Source of the DNA: Stygiobacter sp. RIFOXYC2_FULL_38_25
GTDB lineage: Bacteria > Bacteroidota > Ignavibacteria > Ignavibacteriales > Melioribacteraceae
DNA length: 64,000 nt
Reading direction: 5' to 3'
Assembly: GCA_001803165.1 (NCBI GenBank)
Contig: MHAZ01000017.1
Coordinates: 1 to 64,000, forward strand
In this document: piece after piece, positions 41,777-49,599 of the stretch
Layout: each line of letters starts with the position of its first letter
Position numbering within the stretch: the stretch's first letter is position 1
Made by a program: the position numbers and the translations under genes
Notes under the pieces: generated by a model
What the model was told of the DNA's origin: nothing
What the model saw: only the letters and a program-made list of their open reading frames with translations
The model's database searches: none

Positions 41777-42829
41777 TTATTTTTTCTGCGCAGCTAATTT
41801 TCTTTCGTAAGCCAAATCAATAATCATTTTAAGCATTTTGCGGTATGAATGACCTGCATATTTTGCAGAGCGCATAAATCCCGCGCCTTCTTGCAAATCG
41901 GGATTCGGGTTTACTTCCAGTACATATAGCTTGCCGTCATCTTTAGAAAGTCTCATATCAACGCGGGCGTAATCTCTAACTCCAACAGCCCGGAAACATT
42001 GCATCGCCATTTTTTCTGCTTCGGCGCGTACCTTCTTTGTAAGCGGTGCCGGACAAATTGGAACTGTCTTATGATATGCTTCATGCATCGGATCCCACTT
42101 TGCTTGAAAGCTAACAATGGGATGCAAATTTTTCGGCATCGCGGAAAAATCAATTTCACTTATGGGCAATACTTTAATTTCTTTATCGCCAAATACTGCA
42201 ACGTTTAGTTCGCGTCCAACAATAAATTCTTCTATTAGAGCCGGCTGTTTGAACGAGTTGAAGACATACTCCACGCGTTTCTTTAGCGCGTCCACATTGT
42301 ACACGATTGAGCTGTCATCAATACCAACGCTTGCATCTTCCCAGGCCGGTTTAACAATTAAAGGATAATGAAGACCTAATCGAAAAGACTGCTTCATATC
42401 TTTTAAGATTTTGTAATGAGGAGTTCTAATGCCAAGTGTGCTTAGTATTCTTTTTGTTAAAGTTTTATTCTGGCATGTTCCAAGCGCCATTGGCGGTGCG
42501 CCGGTGTAAGCAACACCCATTAATTCCATTAAGCCGGTAAAATGCATCTCTAATCGCGGTTGATCGTTAAAAATCTCAACTAGGTTAAAAACAACATCCG
42601 GCTTATTTTTATCGTAATCTTTGATAAAGGTAGTAAGGCTATCCATGATATTTAGTGTGTATGCCTCGTAGCCGGCTTTTTGAATAGAAGAGGCGATAAA
42701 GTCAAATTCGGAGATCGGGTCTGGTGCATCTAAGCTAAAATGGGGCGTAAACTCAACATTTTTCGATTTGTTTTGGATTGTCTGATAAATTTCGGGCATT
42801 GCTTCATTATAGACGACTGCTACTTTCAT
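41777..42829 (-). CDS. ATP-grasp ligase, D-Ala-D-Ala ligase-like
   Basis: A 350-residue ATP-grasp enzyme. The N-terminal domain begins KVAVVYNEA and has VFNLVEIFN. The central domain has YPLIVKPAWEDASVGI (ATP-binding Lys and loop) and ALIEEFIVGRELNVAV. The C-terminal metal-binding strand is LYVLEVNPNPDLQEG. True Ddl enzymes have a GSS-type small loop and an EINTxPG end; here the ending is EVNPNPD, so it more likely joins other carboxylate and amine substrates (peptide or amino-acid ligase). The ATG at 42829 is preferred to an upstream TTG. It is divergent from a C39-like peptidase gene 90 bases away. Confidence 0.85.
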   Translation of the reverse strand: MKVAVVYNEAMPEIYQTIQNKSKNVEFTPHFSLDAPDPISEFDFIASSIQKAGYEAYTLNIMDSLTTFIKDYDKNKPDVVFNLVEIFNDQPRLEMHFTGLMELMGVAYTGAPPMALGTCQNKTLTKRILSTLGIRTPHYKILKDMKQSFRLGLHYPLIVKPAWEDASVGIDDSSIVYNVDALKKRVEYVFNSFKQPALIEEFIVGRELNVAVFGDKEIKVLPISEIDFSAMPKNLHPIVSFQAKWDPMHEAYHKTVPICPAPLTKKVRAEAEKMAMQCFRAVGVRDYARVDMRLSKDDGKLYVLEVNPNPDLQEGAGFMRSAKYAGHSYRKMLKMIIDLAYERKLAAQKK

Positions 42830-42919
42830 AATCCTCAAAATTTTTGAGCCAAACTAAACAAATTCGTTTTGCTATTCAAAAGTTTTATTATTTTTGCTCG
42901 AAGTAACAAGAGTGAGAAA

Positions 42920-43756
42920 ATGAGTTTCTATCCTCAGCCAAACAAATATCAATGTGGACCTTTTGCGCTTAAGTATGCGTTAGTAATGCTTGGAGTGTTC
43001 AAGGATGAAGATCAAATAGGAATTATTTCCGGCAGCACTTGGTGGGCGGGAACAGATGAATTTGGATTAACAAGAGCCGCTCGCCGTTTCAATTGCAGCT
43101 TGAAACATTTTCAGTCCAGCAACCCGGATGATGCGCGTAGAATGTTGATCCAACATTTGAAGAAAGGATTTCCTTGCATATTGAGTGTGAAGAATTGGGA
43201 ACACTGGTGTACAGTTGTAAGCTATCAAAAAGGAAAGTTTGTTGTTATTGATAGCGAACTTGATAAAGTTGTTTCTGTTTTTACACCTACAAAATTATTG
43301 AAGCGCTGGAAATATGTTGAGGATGAAACTAAAATAGTAAGTTTTGATGGTTACGTGCTGGTTCCAAAATTTAAGTTTTATACTCACGCGCAGTTCACTC
43401 CTGAAAAAGCTAAACTTTTGATGTACGATAAGAATGAAGACTTAGCAAACAAGTGGGATCAATACACAAACGATTTAATAACGATTTGTAAACCGAGAAC
43501 CAAGCTTAGCCAAAACATAATTACATTTTCCGAATTCATGCGGCGCAACGAACAGAATTTGGTAAAGCGCGTTGCAAATTGGCATGGTGAACCAACTTTT
43601 TCCGAACTCAAAAAAATTCTTTCCAACATGAAATTTGTTGCAGAAGTATATGACCTTATTATTCCCGAAGATGAAGAAAAACGCGCCGCGATTGATATTA
43701 CTTCGCTGCTTATGATGTACGCTTGCGGCAAATATGGAATGAACGCGATTTATTAA
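42920..43756 (+). CDS. C39-like cysteine peptidase domain protein
   Basis: A 278-residue protein whose N-terminal ~140 residues resemble papain-like C39 peptidases: catalytic Cys in NKYQCGPFALKYALVMLG, His in VKNWEHWCTVVSY and Asp in VVIDSELD. The remaining ~120 residues are helical and unassigned. No signal peptide is present, so it acts in the cytosol. The ATG at 42920 was chosen because the Cys motif then lies ~12 residues from the N-terminus and GTGAG lies just upstream; an earlier in-frame start adds a non-conserved extension. It shares a short divergent promoter region with the ATP-grasp gene, which suggests a linked peptide-forming and peptide-cleaving pair. Confidence 0.75.
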   Translation: MSFYPQPNKYQCGPFALKYALVMLGVFKDEDQIGIISGSTWWAGTDEFGLTRAARRFNCSLKHFQSSNPDDARRMLIQHLKKGFPCILSVKNWEHWCTVVSYQKGKFVVIDSELDKVVSVFTPTKLLKRWKYVEDETKIVSFDGYVLVPKFKFYTHAQFTPEKAKLLMYDKNEDLANKWDQYTNDLITICKPRTKLSQNIITFSEFMRRNEQNLVKRVANWHGEPTFSELKKILSNMKFVAEVYDLIIPEDEEKRAAIDITSLLMMYACGKYGMNAIY

Positions 43757-43879
43757 AGCGATTGAGAGGTGCGAATTGAGAATGGAGAATTCTTAGAAAT
43801 ACTTTGCGCATTTGTGTTTCTGCGGTGATTATTATCTTTGAATAAGTCAAAAATAGGCTACAAGTAAGTGGTTCAAGAA

Positions 43880-44074
43880 ATGAAGACGAATTATAAATTA
43901 GATTACAAAAGATCGAAGCCAAACCGTTTTGCTGTAACGGAACAACAGATTGTTGTTCAAATTGATGAGGATGTAGCAAAAGTATTTGACTCTTCCGCAA
44001 AAGTTAACTCAGCACTTCGGGCTATAATTTCAGCTTATCCCCAAAAGAGTAAAAAAACAAGCTCGCACAATTAG
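43880..44074 (+). CDS. Small basic protein of unknown function
   Basis: A 64-residue protein (begins MKTNYKLDYKRSKPNRFA) with a central strand QIVVQIDEDVAKVFDSS and helix VNSALRAIISAYPQ. The pattern of a short basic N-terminus, a strand and then NSALRAII weakly recalls RHH-type antitoxins, but no toxin gene lies beside it. It is four bases upstream of the isochorismatase gene. The ATG at 43880 is used; a GTG at 43868 is an alternative. Its composition and strand order look real, not random. Confidence 0.55.
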   Translation: MKTNYKLDYKRSKPNRFAVTEQQIVVQIDEDVAKVFDSSAKVNSALRAIISAYPQKSKKTSSHN

Positions 44075-44077
44075 ATT

Positions 44078-44635
44078 ATGAAACGCCATCCGCAAATACT
44101 GAAGAAAGAAAAAACGGTCCTGCTTGTAATTGATATTCAAGAGAGAATCCTTCCGGTTATTCATGATGCGGAAACAGTTGTAACTAATACGTTAAAGTTG
44201 GTAAATGGATTCCGCATTATGAATGTTCCTATCTACTACACCGAGCAGTATCCCAAAGGTTTAGGCGGAACAGAAACACGCATTAAAGAAGCTTTAAGCG
44301 ATTCCAAATTGTATGAGAAACTTAGTTTTAGCTGCTTTGGCGCCGGCAATCTTTTTGATGAGCTCAAGCAAAAAGGAATTGAGCAAATTGTTGTTTGCGG
44401 CGTTGAGTCACATGTTTGTGTTCAGCAAACGGTTCTGGATTTATTAGCCAACGGATTTCAAGTTGATTTAGCCGCTGACGCAGTTTCTTCAAGAAGAAAA
44501 TTTGATTACGAAATCGCTCTGAATAGAATGCGTTCAAACGGTGCAGAAGTTACAGTTACCGAGTCAATCTTGTTTGAGCTTCTTAATATTTGCGGAACCG
44601 ATGAGTTCAAAGCCGTTTCGAAATTAGTTATATAG
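44078..44635 (+). CDS. Isochorismatase-family hydrolase
   Basis: A 185-residue cysteine hydrolase. The Asp-Lys-Cys triad is visible: Asp in LLVIDIQERIL, Lys in YEKLSFSCFG and Cys in VCGVESHVCVQQTVLDL, with the cis-peptide motif preceding. The closest general type is the YcaC/MAR1 group of unknown substrate; isochorismate metabolism itself is unlikely with no siderophore genes nearby. It is preceded four bases upstream by the small unknown gene. Confidence 0.9.
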   Translation: MKRHPQILKKEKTVLLVIDIQERILPVIHDAETVVTNTLKLVNGFRIMNVPIYYTEQYPKGLGGTETRIKEALSDSKLYEKLSFSCFGAGNLFDELKQKGIEQIVVCGVESHVCVQQTVLDLLANGFQVDLAADAVSSRRKFDYEIALNRMRSNGAEVTVTESILFELLNICGTDEFKAVSKLVI

Positions 44636-44654
44636 TTAGAAAGAATGGAACGCG

Positions 44655-44681
44655 GATTTAACTGATTAAACAGATTAAATC
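44655..44681. repeat. Imperfect palindrome in a convergent intergenic gap
   Basis: GATTTAACTG (44655-44664) pairs with CAGATTAAATC (44671-44681) with one bulge, between the isochorismatase and sixA genes that converge here. The motif GCGGATTTAACTGATTAAAC is typical of small dispersed intergenic repeats in this group. It may also serve as a two-way terminator. Confidence 0.45.
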
Positions 44682-44717
44682 TGATAAAGAATAATTACAA
44701 ATTCTTAATTATCAATT

Positions 44718-45215
44718 TCACATTCTCAATTTCTTCGGATATTCAAATAGAATCAATTTGCCGCAATATCTTTCAGCCTCACTCCATGAGTTAATACTAA
44801 GCTCAAAACCGGCAATTGCGCATGTAGGCATATCAACTATTGGTTGATTTGAAAGCAGATTTGCAAAGTTGGAAATGCCCGGATTGTGTCCGAACAAAAA
44901 AGCTGTTCCGATTTCATCTTTTATTTCATGAACAACATCTGCTAAATCTCGCATAGCCGCTTCGTAGATGCGTGCATCACTCAGAATTTTTTCAGAGGGA
45001 TATTTGTATTGAGCGGCAAAAATTCCCGCGGTTGAAAAAGCACGCACAGCCGGACTGCTAATAATTAAATCGGGATTTACTTTTTTCGATTGCAGCAGCT
45101 TTGCCATTTTAGGCGCGTCTTTAATGCCGCGCTCATTTAGAGTACGTTCAAAATCTGTTTGCGATGGATCGTCCCAGCTTGATTTGGCGTGGCGGATAAG
45201 GTAGAGGTATTTCAT
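44718..45215 (-). CDS. sixA: SixA-type phosphohistidine phosphatase
   Basis: A 165-residue histidine phosphatase-superfamily protein. The catalytic motif at the N-terminus is YLIRHAKSSWDDP; other conserved parts are LNERGIKDAPKMA, LIISSPAVRAFSTA (second Arg) and FLFGHNPGISNFANLL with the second catalytic His. SixA removes phosphate from histidine on HPt or similar domains; related proteins act on small phosphoesters. It lies 14 bases after the HD-domain gene on the same strand. Confidence 0.88.
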   Translation of the reverse strand: MKYLYLIRHAKSSWDDPSQTDFERTLNERGIKDAPKMAKLLQSKKVNPDLIISSPAVRAFSTAGIFAAQYKYPSEKILSDARIYEAAMRDLADVVHEIKDEIGTAFLFGHNPGISNFANLLSNQPIVDMPTCAIAGFELSINSWSEAERYCGKLILFEYPKKLRM

Positions 45216-45229
45216 GCGTTAGGATTTGG

Positions 45230-45823
45230 TTATTGAGTAAGTGAATCGAGTTGTTGTTGAAGCAATGCTAAGTTCTCATTCTGAATATCTGAAAATGTTC
45301 TCTGCGCGTAATCGGTGAAGAAGTTGTGCTGAGAGACGAACTCAATTGATTTAATCAGCCATTCGCTTTCTGTAAGCTTACGCTTAAAATAATGTTCAAA
45401 CTCCGTTCTAAACAAATTATTACGTTCAATAAAAGATCTTCTGCCCAGGTGACTTAAATCCGCATCGCACATAATTTTCTCTAATTTATTCTTCGGATGC
45501 TGGGGAACTTTGGTTGCGAGAATACAGCCTACAACCTTTTCTATCTTTGAAGAGATATAGTTTTCGTTAGTTAAAAAATTGCTGGCAAACATTGCACTTA
45601 TTTCTTCATGTCCGGTGGTTTTCTCTACGTATCCCAAATCATGAAACCAAGCTGCGATTGTAATTATCTCAAGCTCTTCCGGAAGAGCTAATTCACCATG
45701 CGCAATTTCGATTACAGACTGCACAACCTCTCTTGTATGTTCAAGACTATGATATGTGTTGTGCTTGGGCGATCTTTCCAAGAGCATCTTGCTGGAATAT
45801 TCTTCGGCTAATTGGATAATCAT
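45230..45823 (-). CDS. HD-domain phosphohydrolase-like protein
   Basis: A 197-residue protein with the HD fold: HNTYHSLEHTREVV supplies the first His ligands, IAAWFHDLGYVEKTTGHEE is the HD motif, and DADLSHLGRRSF the last Asp. Similar proteins are annotated as predicted metal-dependent HD phosphohydrolases. The substrate is unknown; a nucleotide is likely by family. It is followed closely by sixA and preceded by the cbb3 accessory genes. Confidence 0.85.
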   Translation of the reverse strand: MIIQLAEEYSSKMLLERSPKHNTYHSLEHTREVVQSVIEIAHGELALPEELEIITIAAWFHDLGYVEKTTGHEEISAMFASNFLTNENYISSKIEKVVGCILATKVPQHPKNKLEKIMCDADLSHLGRRSFIERNNLFRTEFEHYFKRKLTESEWLIKSIEFVSQHNFFTDYAQRTFSDIQNENLALLQQQLDSLTQ

Positions 45824-45898
45824 CAGCTTTTTCTTGCTTTGTTATACCCAAAATCAAGAATTATTTGTTCAGATTCTACTATAAAATCTTTGTTGTGA

Positions 45899-46615
45899 TT
45901 AATGGCAGCAATCAACTTCTTGAATCTCTGTCTTTGCTGCCGGGTATTCAAATTTTGGACTGATATATGGGATGCCGAGATTTAATCCGCGAAGGATAAA
46001 CAATATTGCCAAAATTGCTGCGAAAGTTGGAATCAACTTGTTGATTTTTGAACGCAGATTGAAATTTATTACTTTGCCAAGCATTGCTGTTGCAAACATA
46101 ATTGGAGTTGTACCAAGTCCGAACAAAGCCATATACAAGGCGCCTTCAATCCATCCGTTAGTGGAAACAGCACCGGCGATTCCAACATAAACAAACCCGC
46201 ATGGTAGAATTCCATTTAGTAATCCAATTGTAAACAGAGAGCGGTTTGTTCTTTTACTAATCAGTTTAGAAAAATTAGTCTTTAGAAATTTTACTATTGC
46301 CGTGTAAAAGCTGAGTTCCGAAACGCGTGTTTTAATTTTACGTGGAATTAAAACATAGAGCAGAATAAGAGCACCAATTGCTATTGAAACATATTGCTGC
46401 AAACCAAAGAGGATTAACCTGCTGCCGAATAATCCGAACAGCGCACCGAGTATTGAATAAGTAATAATTCTTCCAAGGTTGTACAAAAGTCTGCCGAGAA
46501 AAACTTGAAGTTTGCTTTCACCAAAAACCGGCAGCGCTAAAGCAATTGGTCCGCACATACCTACACAATGTAAACTCCCAACAAAACCAACTATAAATCC
46601 TGTCCAGACTTCCAT
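45899..46615 (-). CDS. SafE/UreH-like membrane protein of the cbb3 locus
   Basis: A 238-residue inner-membrane protein with six helices. It opens with WTGFIVGFVGSLHCVGMCGPIALALP, the Cys-containing first helix of the sulfite exporter TauE/SafE-like (UreH/DsbD_2) family, and has a second half NGILPCGFVYVGIAGAV with the paired Cys. Members in cbb3 clusters (often labelled CcoH or SafE) are thought to help copper or haem assembly. The start was set at the ATG that overlaps the FixH stop (TAATG). It ends with a C-terminal CCH that could bind metal. Confidence 0.87.
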   Translation of the reverse strand: MEVWTGFIVGFVGSLHCVGMCGPIALALPVFGESKLQVFLGRLLYNLGRIITYSILGALFGLFGSRLILFGLQQYVSIAIGALILLYVLIPRKIKTRVSELSFYTAIVKFLKTNFSKLISKRTNRSLFTIGLLNGILPCGFVYVGIAGAVSTNGWIEGALYMALFGLGTTPIMFATAMLGKVINFNLRSKINKLIPTFAAILAILFILRGLNLGIPYISPKFEYPAAKTEIQEVDCCH

Positions 46616-47064
46616 TAGTTCACCATAACAAGTTTTTCGTTGTAATAAGAATTTCCCTTTGCGCTCCAATCAACTTTTATTTTCCACAAACCTTTATCCA
46701 AAGATGAAGTAGATAAAGTTTGTGTGTTAGTTGAATCGGGAGATACAGCTACGGAAAAATCTTTTGCCTTATTATCGGGGCGGTAAAGAACAATATTGCC
46801 GGAATAATCTTTCGAATCGAAAATCTTTGGAAATGAGAAGACTAAATTCGGGACAGCAACGGAAATATCTATTTGTTCAGGCAAGTTCTGTGTTCTATTT
46901 ATCTTATCAATCTGTCCTTGGTACTCAATTCCTTTCGAATAATAATTCTCTGTTTCAAGGCTAACATCTTGATTCATAAAAATGAATACCATTACCAAAG
47001 TAACTACAACAAATAAAATGTAGGTTACTGCTATACCGAAACCCCAGTTCAATTTTAACTTCAT
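46615..47064 (-). CDS. fixH: FixH/CcoH cbb3 oxidase assembly protein
   Basis: A 149-residue protein with one N-terminal membrane helix (IAVTYILFVVVTLVMVFIF) and a periplasmic FixH domain (KGIEYQGQIDKINRTQNL, then FPKIFDSKDYSGNIVLYRP and DKGLWKIKVDWSAKGNSYY). FixH helps assemble the cbb3 oxidase with the CcoI copper pump. It starts at the stop of ccoG and overlaps the next gene, so it is part of the compact ccoG-fixH-safE unit. Confidence 0.92.
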   Translation of the reverse strand: MKLKLNWGFGIAVTYILFVVVTLVMVFIFMNQDVSLETENYYSKGIEYQGQIDKINRTQNLPEQIDISVAVPNLVFSFPKIFDSKDYSGNIVLYRPDNKAKDFSVAVSPDSTNTQTLSTSSLDKGLWKIKVDWSAKGNSYYNEKLVMVN

Positions 47065-48467
47065 TACTTAACCTTTCCTAAAAAAGAAGTATTAATCACA
47101 TCCAAAATTTTATTGCCGGATTTAACGGCAATCTTGATTGGTGTTTTCAAATATTTAATTTCACTTTTGGGTAATATAACTAAGAACTTTGCTTCGGTAA
47201 CACCTTGCGGTTCTACAGATAAATCTTTCCCAATTATTTTTATTTCGCCTTGAATGTTTTCCAGTTCTACCGAAACACCAAACTTGTTGAATGTTTTGTT
47301 AACGATTTTTAGATCGTAAAAGTTGCTAAGTTTTTCGCCAGGCTGTTCCTGGAATAACATTCCCGGAGTTCTTAAGATGCTCAATTCAACTTGTGTTCTA
47401 TTAGTCATCAAAATAGAAATTAGAGAAACAAGAATTAACAAAACGATAGTATACCCAATTGCTCTTGGTGTAAAAAGTGTTTGCCTCTTTGTTTCAATTT
47501 GAGTTTTGGAAGCATAGCGGATTAAACCCTTTGGCTTGCTGATTTTTGTCATCACGGAATCGCAAACATCAATACATGCTGTGCAGTTTACACATTCAAG
47601 CTGGGTTCCGTTGCGTATATCAATTCCGGTAGGGCAAACATCAACGCACTGACCGCAATCAATACAATCGCCATTGGTATTTTCTTCACCCTTCTTAAGT
47701 TTACCGCGAGGTTCTCCGCGTTTGTAATCATAATGAATTACTACTGAGTTTTGATCGAGCATTACACCTTGAAGTCTGCCGTAAGGACAAACCAATGTAC
47801 AAGCTTGCTCACGGAAATAACTGAATACGAAGTAAAACAGTCCCGAGAAAATTACGATTGCTAAGAAAGTGCCGAAATGCTCACCGGGACCATCACTGAT
47901 GAAGTGGTAGAGTTTATCAACACCGATAATATATGAAAGGAAAGTATTGGCTATTAAAAACGAAATTGTGAAGAAGATAATCTGCTTTGTTGTTTTTTTG
48001 AAAATTTTAATACCGCTCCATGGTGCAGCTTTTAGTGCGCGCTGCTTTTGCCAATCGCCCTCAATCCAATACTCAATTTTGCGGAAAACCATTTCCATAA
48101 AAATAGTTTGCGGACAGATCCAGCCGCAGAAAAGTCTTCCGTAAACAACTGTAAATAAAAAGACTGAAACGATTATGGCTATCATAGTAAGAGCAAAGAG
48201 ATGGAGATCGTGCGGACCAAAAGGAACGCCGAAAATTACAAAGTGGCGGTCAATTACATTTAGTAACAGCAACGGATGCCCGCCAATTTTGATGAACGGG
48301 GCACCAAATAAAAAGGCTAAAAGGAAAACGCTTAAAATACTTCTCGCAGTATAAAATTTACCGGATGGCTTTTTGGGAAATATCCATTTTCTTTTGCCTT
48401 CTTGAGTTACAGTTGCGAGTGAATCTCGAAAGGCTTCTTCTTGGTGAGGTGTGTTTTGATTTTCCAT
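47064..48467 (-). CDS. ccoG: CcoG/RdxA cbb3 oxidase assembly ferredoxin-like protein
   Basis: A 467-residue membrane protein with about five helices and two 4Fe-4S clusters: CIDCGQCVDVCPTGIDIR and CVNCTACIDVCDSVMTK. Other hallmark parts are YGRLFCGWICPQTIFMEMVF, EQACTLVCPYGRLQGVMLD and a C-terminal IgD-like FixG domain (about 360-465). CcoG reduces copper(II) for delivery to the CuB site of cbb3 oxidase. It is encoded directly upstream of fixH, as in most cbb3 loci. Confidence 0.95.
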   Translation of the reverse strand: MENQNTPHQEEAFRDSLATVTQEGKRKWIFPKKPSGKFYTARSILSVFLLAFLFGAPFIKIGGHPLLLLNVIDRHFVIFGVPFGPHDLHLFALTMIAIIVSVFLFTVVYGRLFCGWICPQTIFMEMVFRKIEYWIEGDWQKQRALKAAPWSGIKIFKKTTKQIIFFTISFLIANTFLSYIIGVDKLYHFISDGPGEHFGTFLAIVIFSGLFYFVFSYFREQACTLVCPYGRLQGVMLDQNSVVIHYDYKRGEPRGKLKKGEENTNGDCIDCGQCVDVCPTGIDIRNGTQLECVNCTACIDVCDSVMTKISKPKGLIRYASKTQIETKRQTLFTPRAIGYTIVLLILVSLISILMTNRTQVELSILRTPGMLFQEQPGEKLSNFYDLKIVNKTFNKFGVSVELENIQGEIKIIGKDLSVEPQGVTEAKFLVILPKSEIKYLKTPIKIAVKSGNKILDVINTSFLGKVK

Positions 48468-48551
48468 GGCGATGTTTTTTTGTTGTCTTCAATGATCGAA
48501 GACAGATGAAAATGGGATGACCATCCAAGGATGGACATCCCGAAAAAATAA

Positions 48552-49409
48552 TTAACTTTTAACAGCAGCTGCTGTTGAATCAGCTTTTGGCTCTCCCCAC
48601 TTAGTTCCTTCCGGCGCTTTAGGATTAGCCGGTTTTGTTCCTTGTAAAGAAAGAACATAGCTTGCAACAGCTTGCATCTTTTTAGAATCTAATTGTGTCT
48701 GCCAGCTTATCATACCTTTTGCCGGAACACCATTCTTAATTGTTTTAAATACATTTTTAATTCCGCCGCCGTTAATCCAATATTCATCAGTCAAATTTGG
48801 ACCAACAAGACCGCCGCCATCGGCAGTATGGCAAGTAACGCAGTTCTTAGCAAAAATATCTTTGCCTTCGGAAAGAGTAGCGGCATCTTTAAGAAGAGTA
48901 ACTGATTCTTCGTTAATGAACGCGCCGGTTTTAATAAGAATTTCTCTTTCCAAGCCGGCTTGTTTTACTTCAGCTAAATATTCTTTTGATTGTATTTGTC
49001 CGTCATCAAAGACGTGGAATACAAAAAGATAAATAACTGCCCAGATAATTGTACCATAGAATAAGAAATTGAACCATGGTGGGATGCGGTTATCCAACTC
49101 GCGGATTCCGTCAAAATCGTGATGGAACAATAAATCTTTTTCTTTTTCCATTGGCTGCAAACGTGTTAAGTAATTGGTAACGAGTCGAATTGGACGCAAG
49201 AAATCGTCACCCTCATTGTCGTTCTTCTCACTGTAAACAATAGCAAGCCAAAGTACAGCAAGAATAACAATGATAGTTAACACCAGCATAGTTCTCATCA
49301 CAGCATCCAAATCAACAGAACCTTCTGTTGCAGCTGATGTTTGAGAATAGCTGAAAAATGAAATGGCAGCCAGAAAAACTGAGAACCAAATTTTATTTAT
49401 TGACTTCAT
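48552..49409 (-). CDS. ccoP: cbb3 oxidase subunit CcoP-like, single-haem cytochrome c
   Basis: A 285-residue protein with a signal-like first helix (IWFSVFLAAISFFSYSQTSAA), a second helix (TMLVLTIIVILAVLWLAIVY) and a third (PPWFNFLFYGTIIWAVIYLFVF) carrying the CcoP PPWFN motif. A C-terminal cytochrome c domain follows with one CVTCH haem site. Proteobacterial CcoP has two CxxCH sites; only one is present here, as in other Bacteroidota. The start overlaps ccoQ by 17 bases. It passes electrons from soluble or membrane cytochromes to the catalytic subunit. Confidence 0.9.
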   Translation of the reverse strand: MKSINKIWFSVFLAAISFFSYSQTSAATEGSVDLDAVMRTMLVLTIIVILAVLWLAIVYSEKNDNEGDDFLRPIRLVTNYLTRLQPMEKEKDLLFHHDFDGIRELDNRIPPWFNFLFYGTIIWAVIYLFVFHVFDDGQIQSKEYLAEVKQAGLEREILIKTGAFINEESVTLLKDAATLSEGKDIFAKNCVTCHTADGGGLVGPNLTDEYWINGGGIKNVFKTIKNGVPAKGMISWQTQLDSKKMQAVASYVLSLQGTKPANPKAPEGTKWGEPKADSTAAAVKS

Positions 49410-49599
49410 TTTTCATCTCAAAATTATTTTTGTTTTCTGAGTTAGAATCCAATGGAAGATTTTCCATATGGTTTATATAGCCTTTCTTTAATCGAATCAC
49501 CCAAACTGTAGAGGCAATAAACAAGGCGAAGAACACCACAAGAGAAATAATTGGAACAATAGAATCGCCTTGCATTGATTTAAAGTATTCTGAAATCAT
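49393..49599 (-). CDS. ccoQ: cbb3 oxidase small subunit CcoQ
   Basis: A 68-residue protein with one membrane helix (SIVPIISLVVFFALFIASTV) followed by a basic segment (WVIRLKKGYINHME) and a polar tail. Size, position between the catalytic subunit and CcoP, and topology match CcoQ/FixQ. It overlaps both neighbours, so the subunits are probably translated together. Confidence 0.85.
   Translation of the reverse strand: MISEYFKSMQGDSIVPIISLVVFFALFIASTVWVIRLKKGYINHMENLPLDSNSENKNNFEMKNEVNK

Noticed and set aside
41777-42829. Naming the ATP-grasp gene ddl
   Set aside because: The C-terminal metal-binding strand EVNPNPD and loop differ from true D-Ala-D-Ala ligases, and no cell-wall genes adjoin it.
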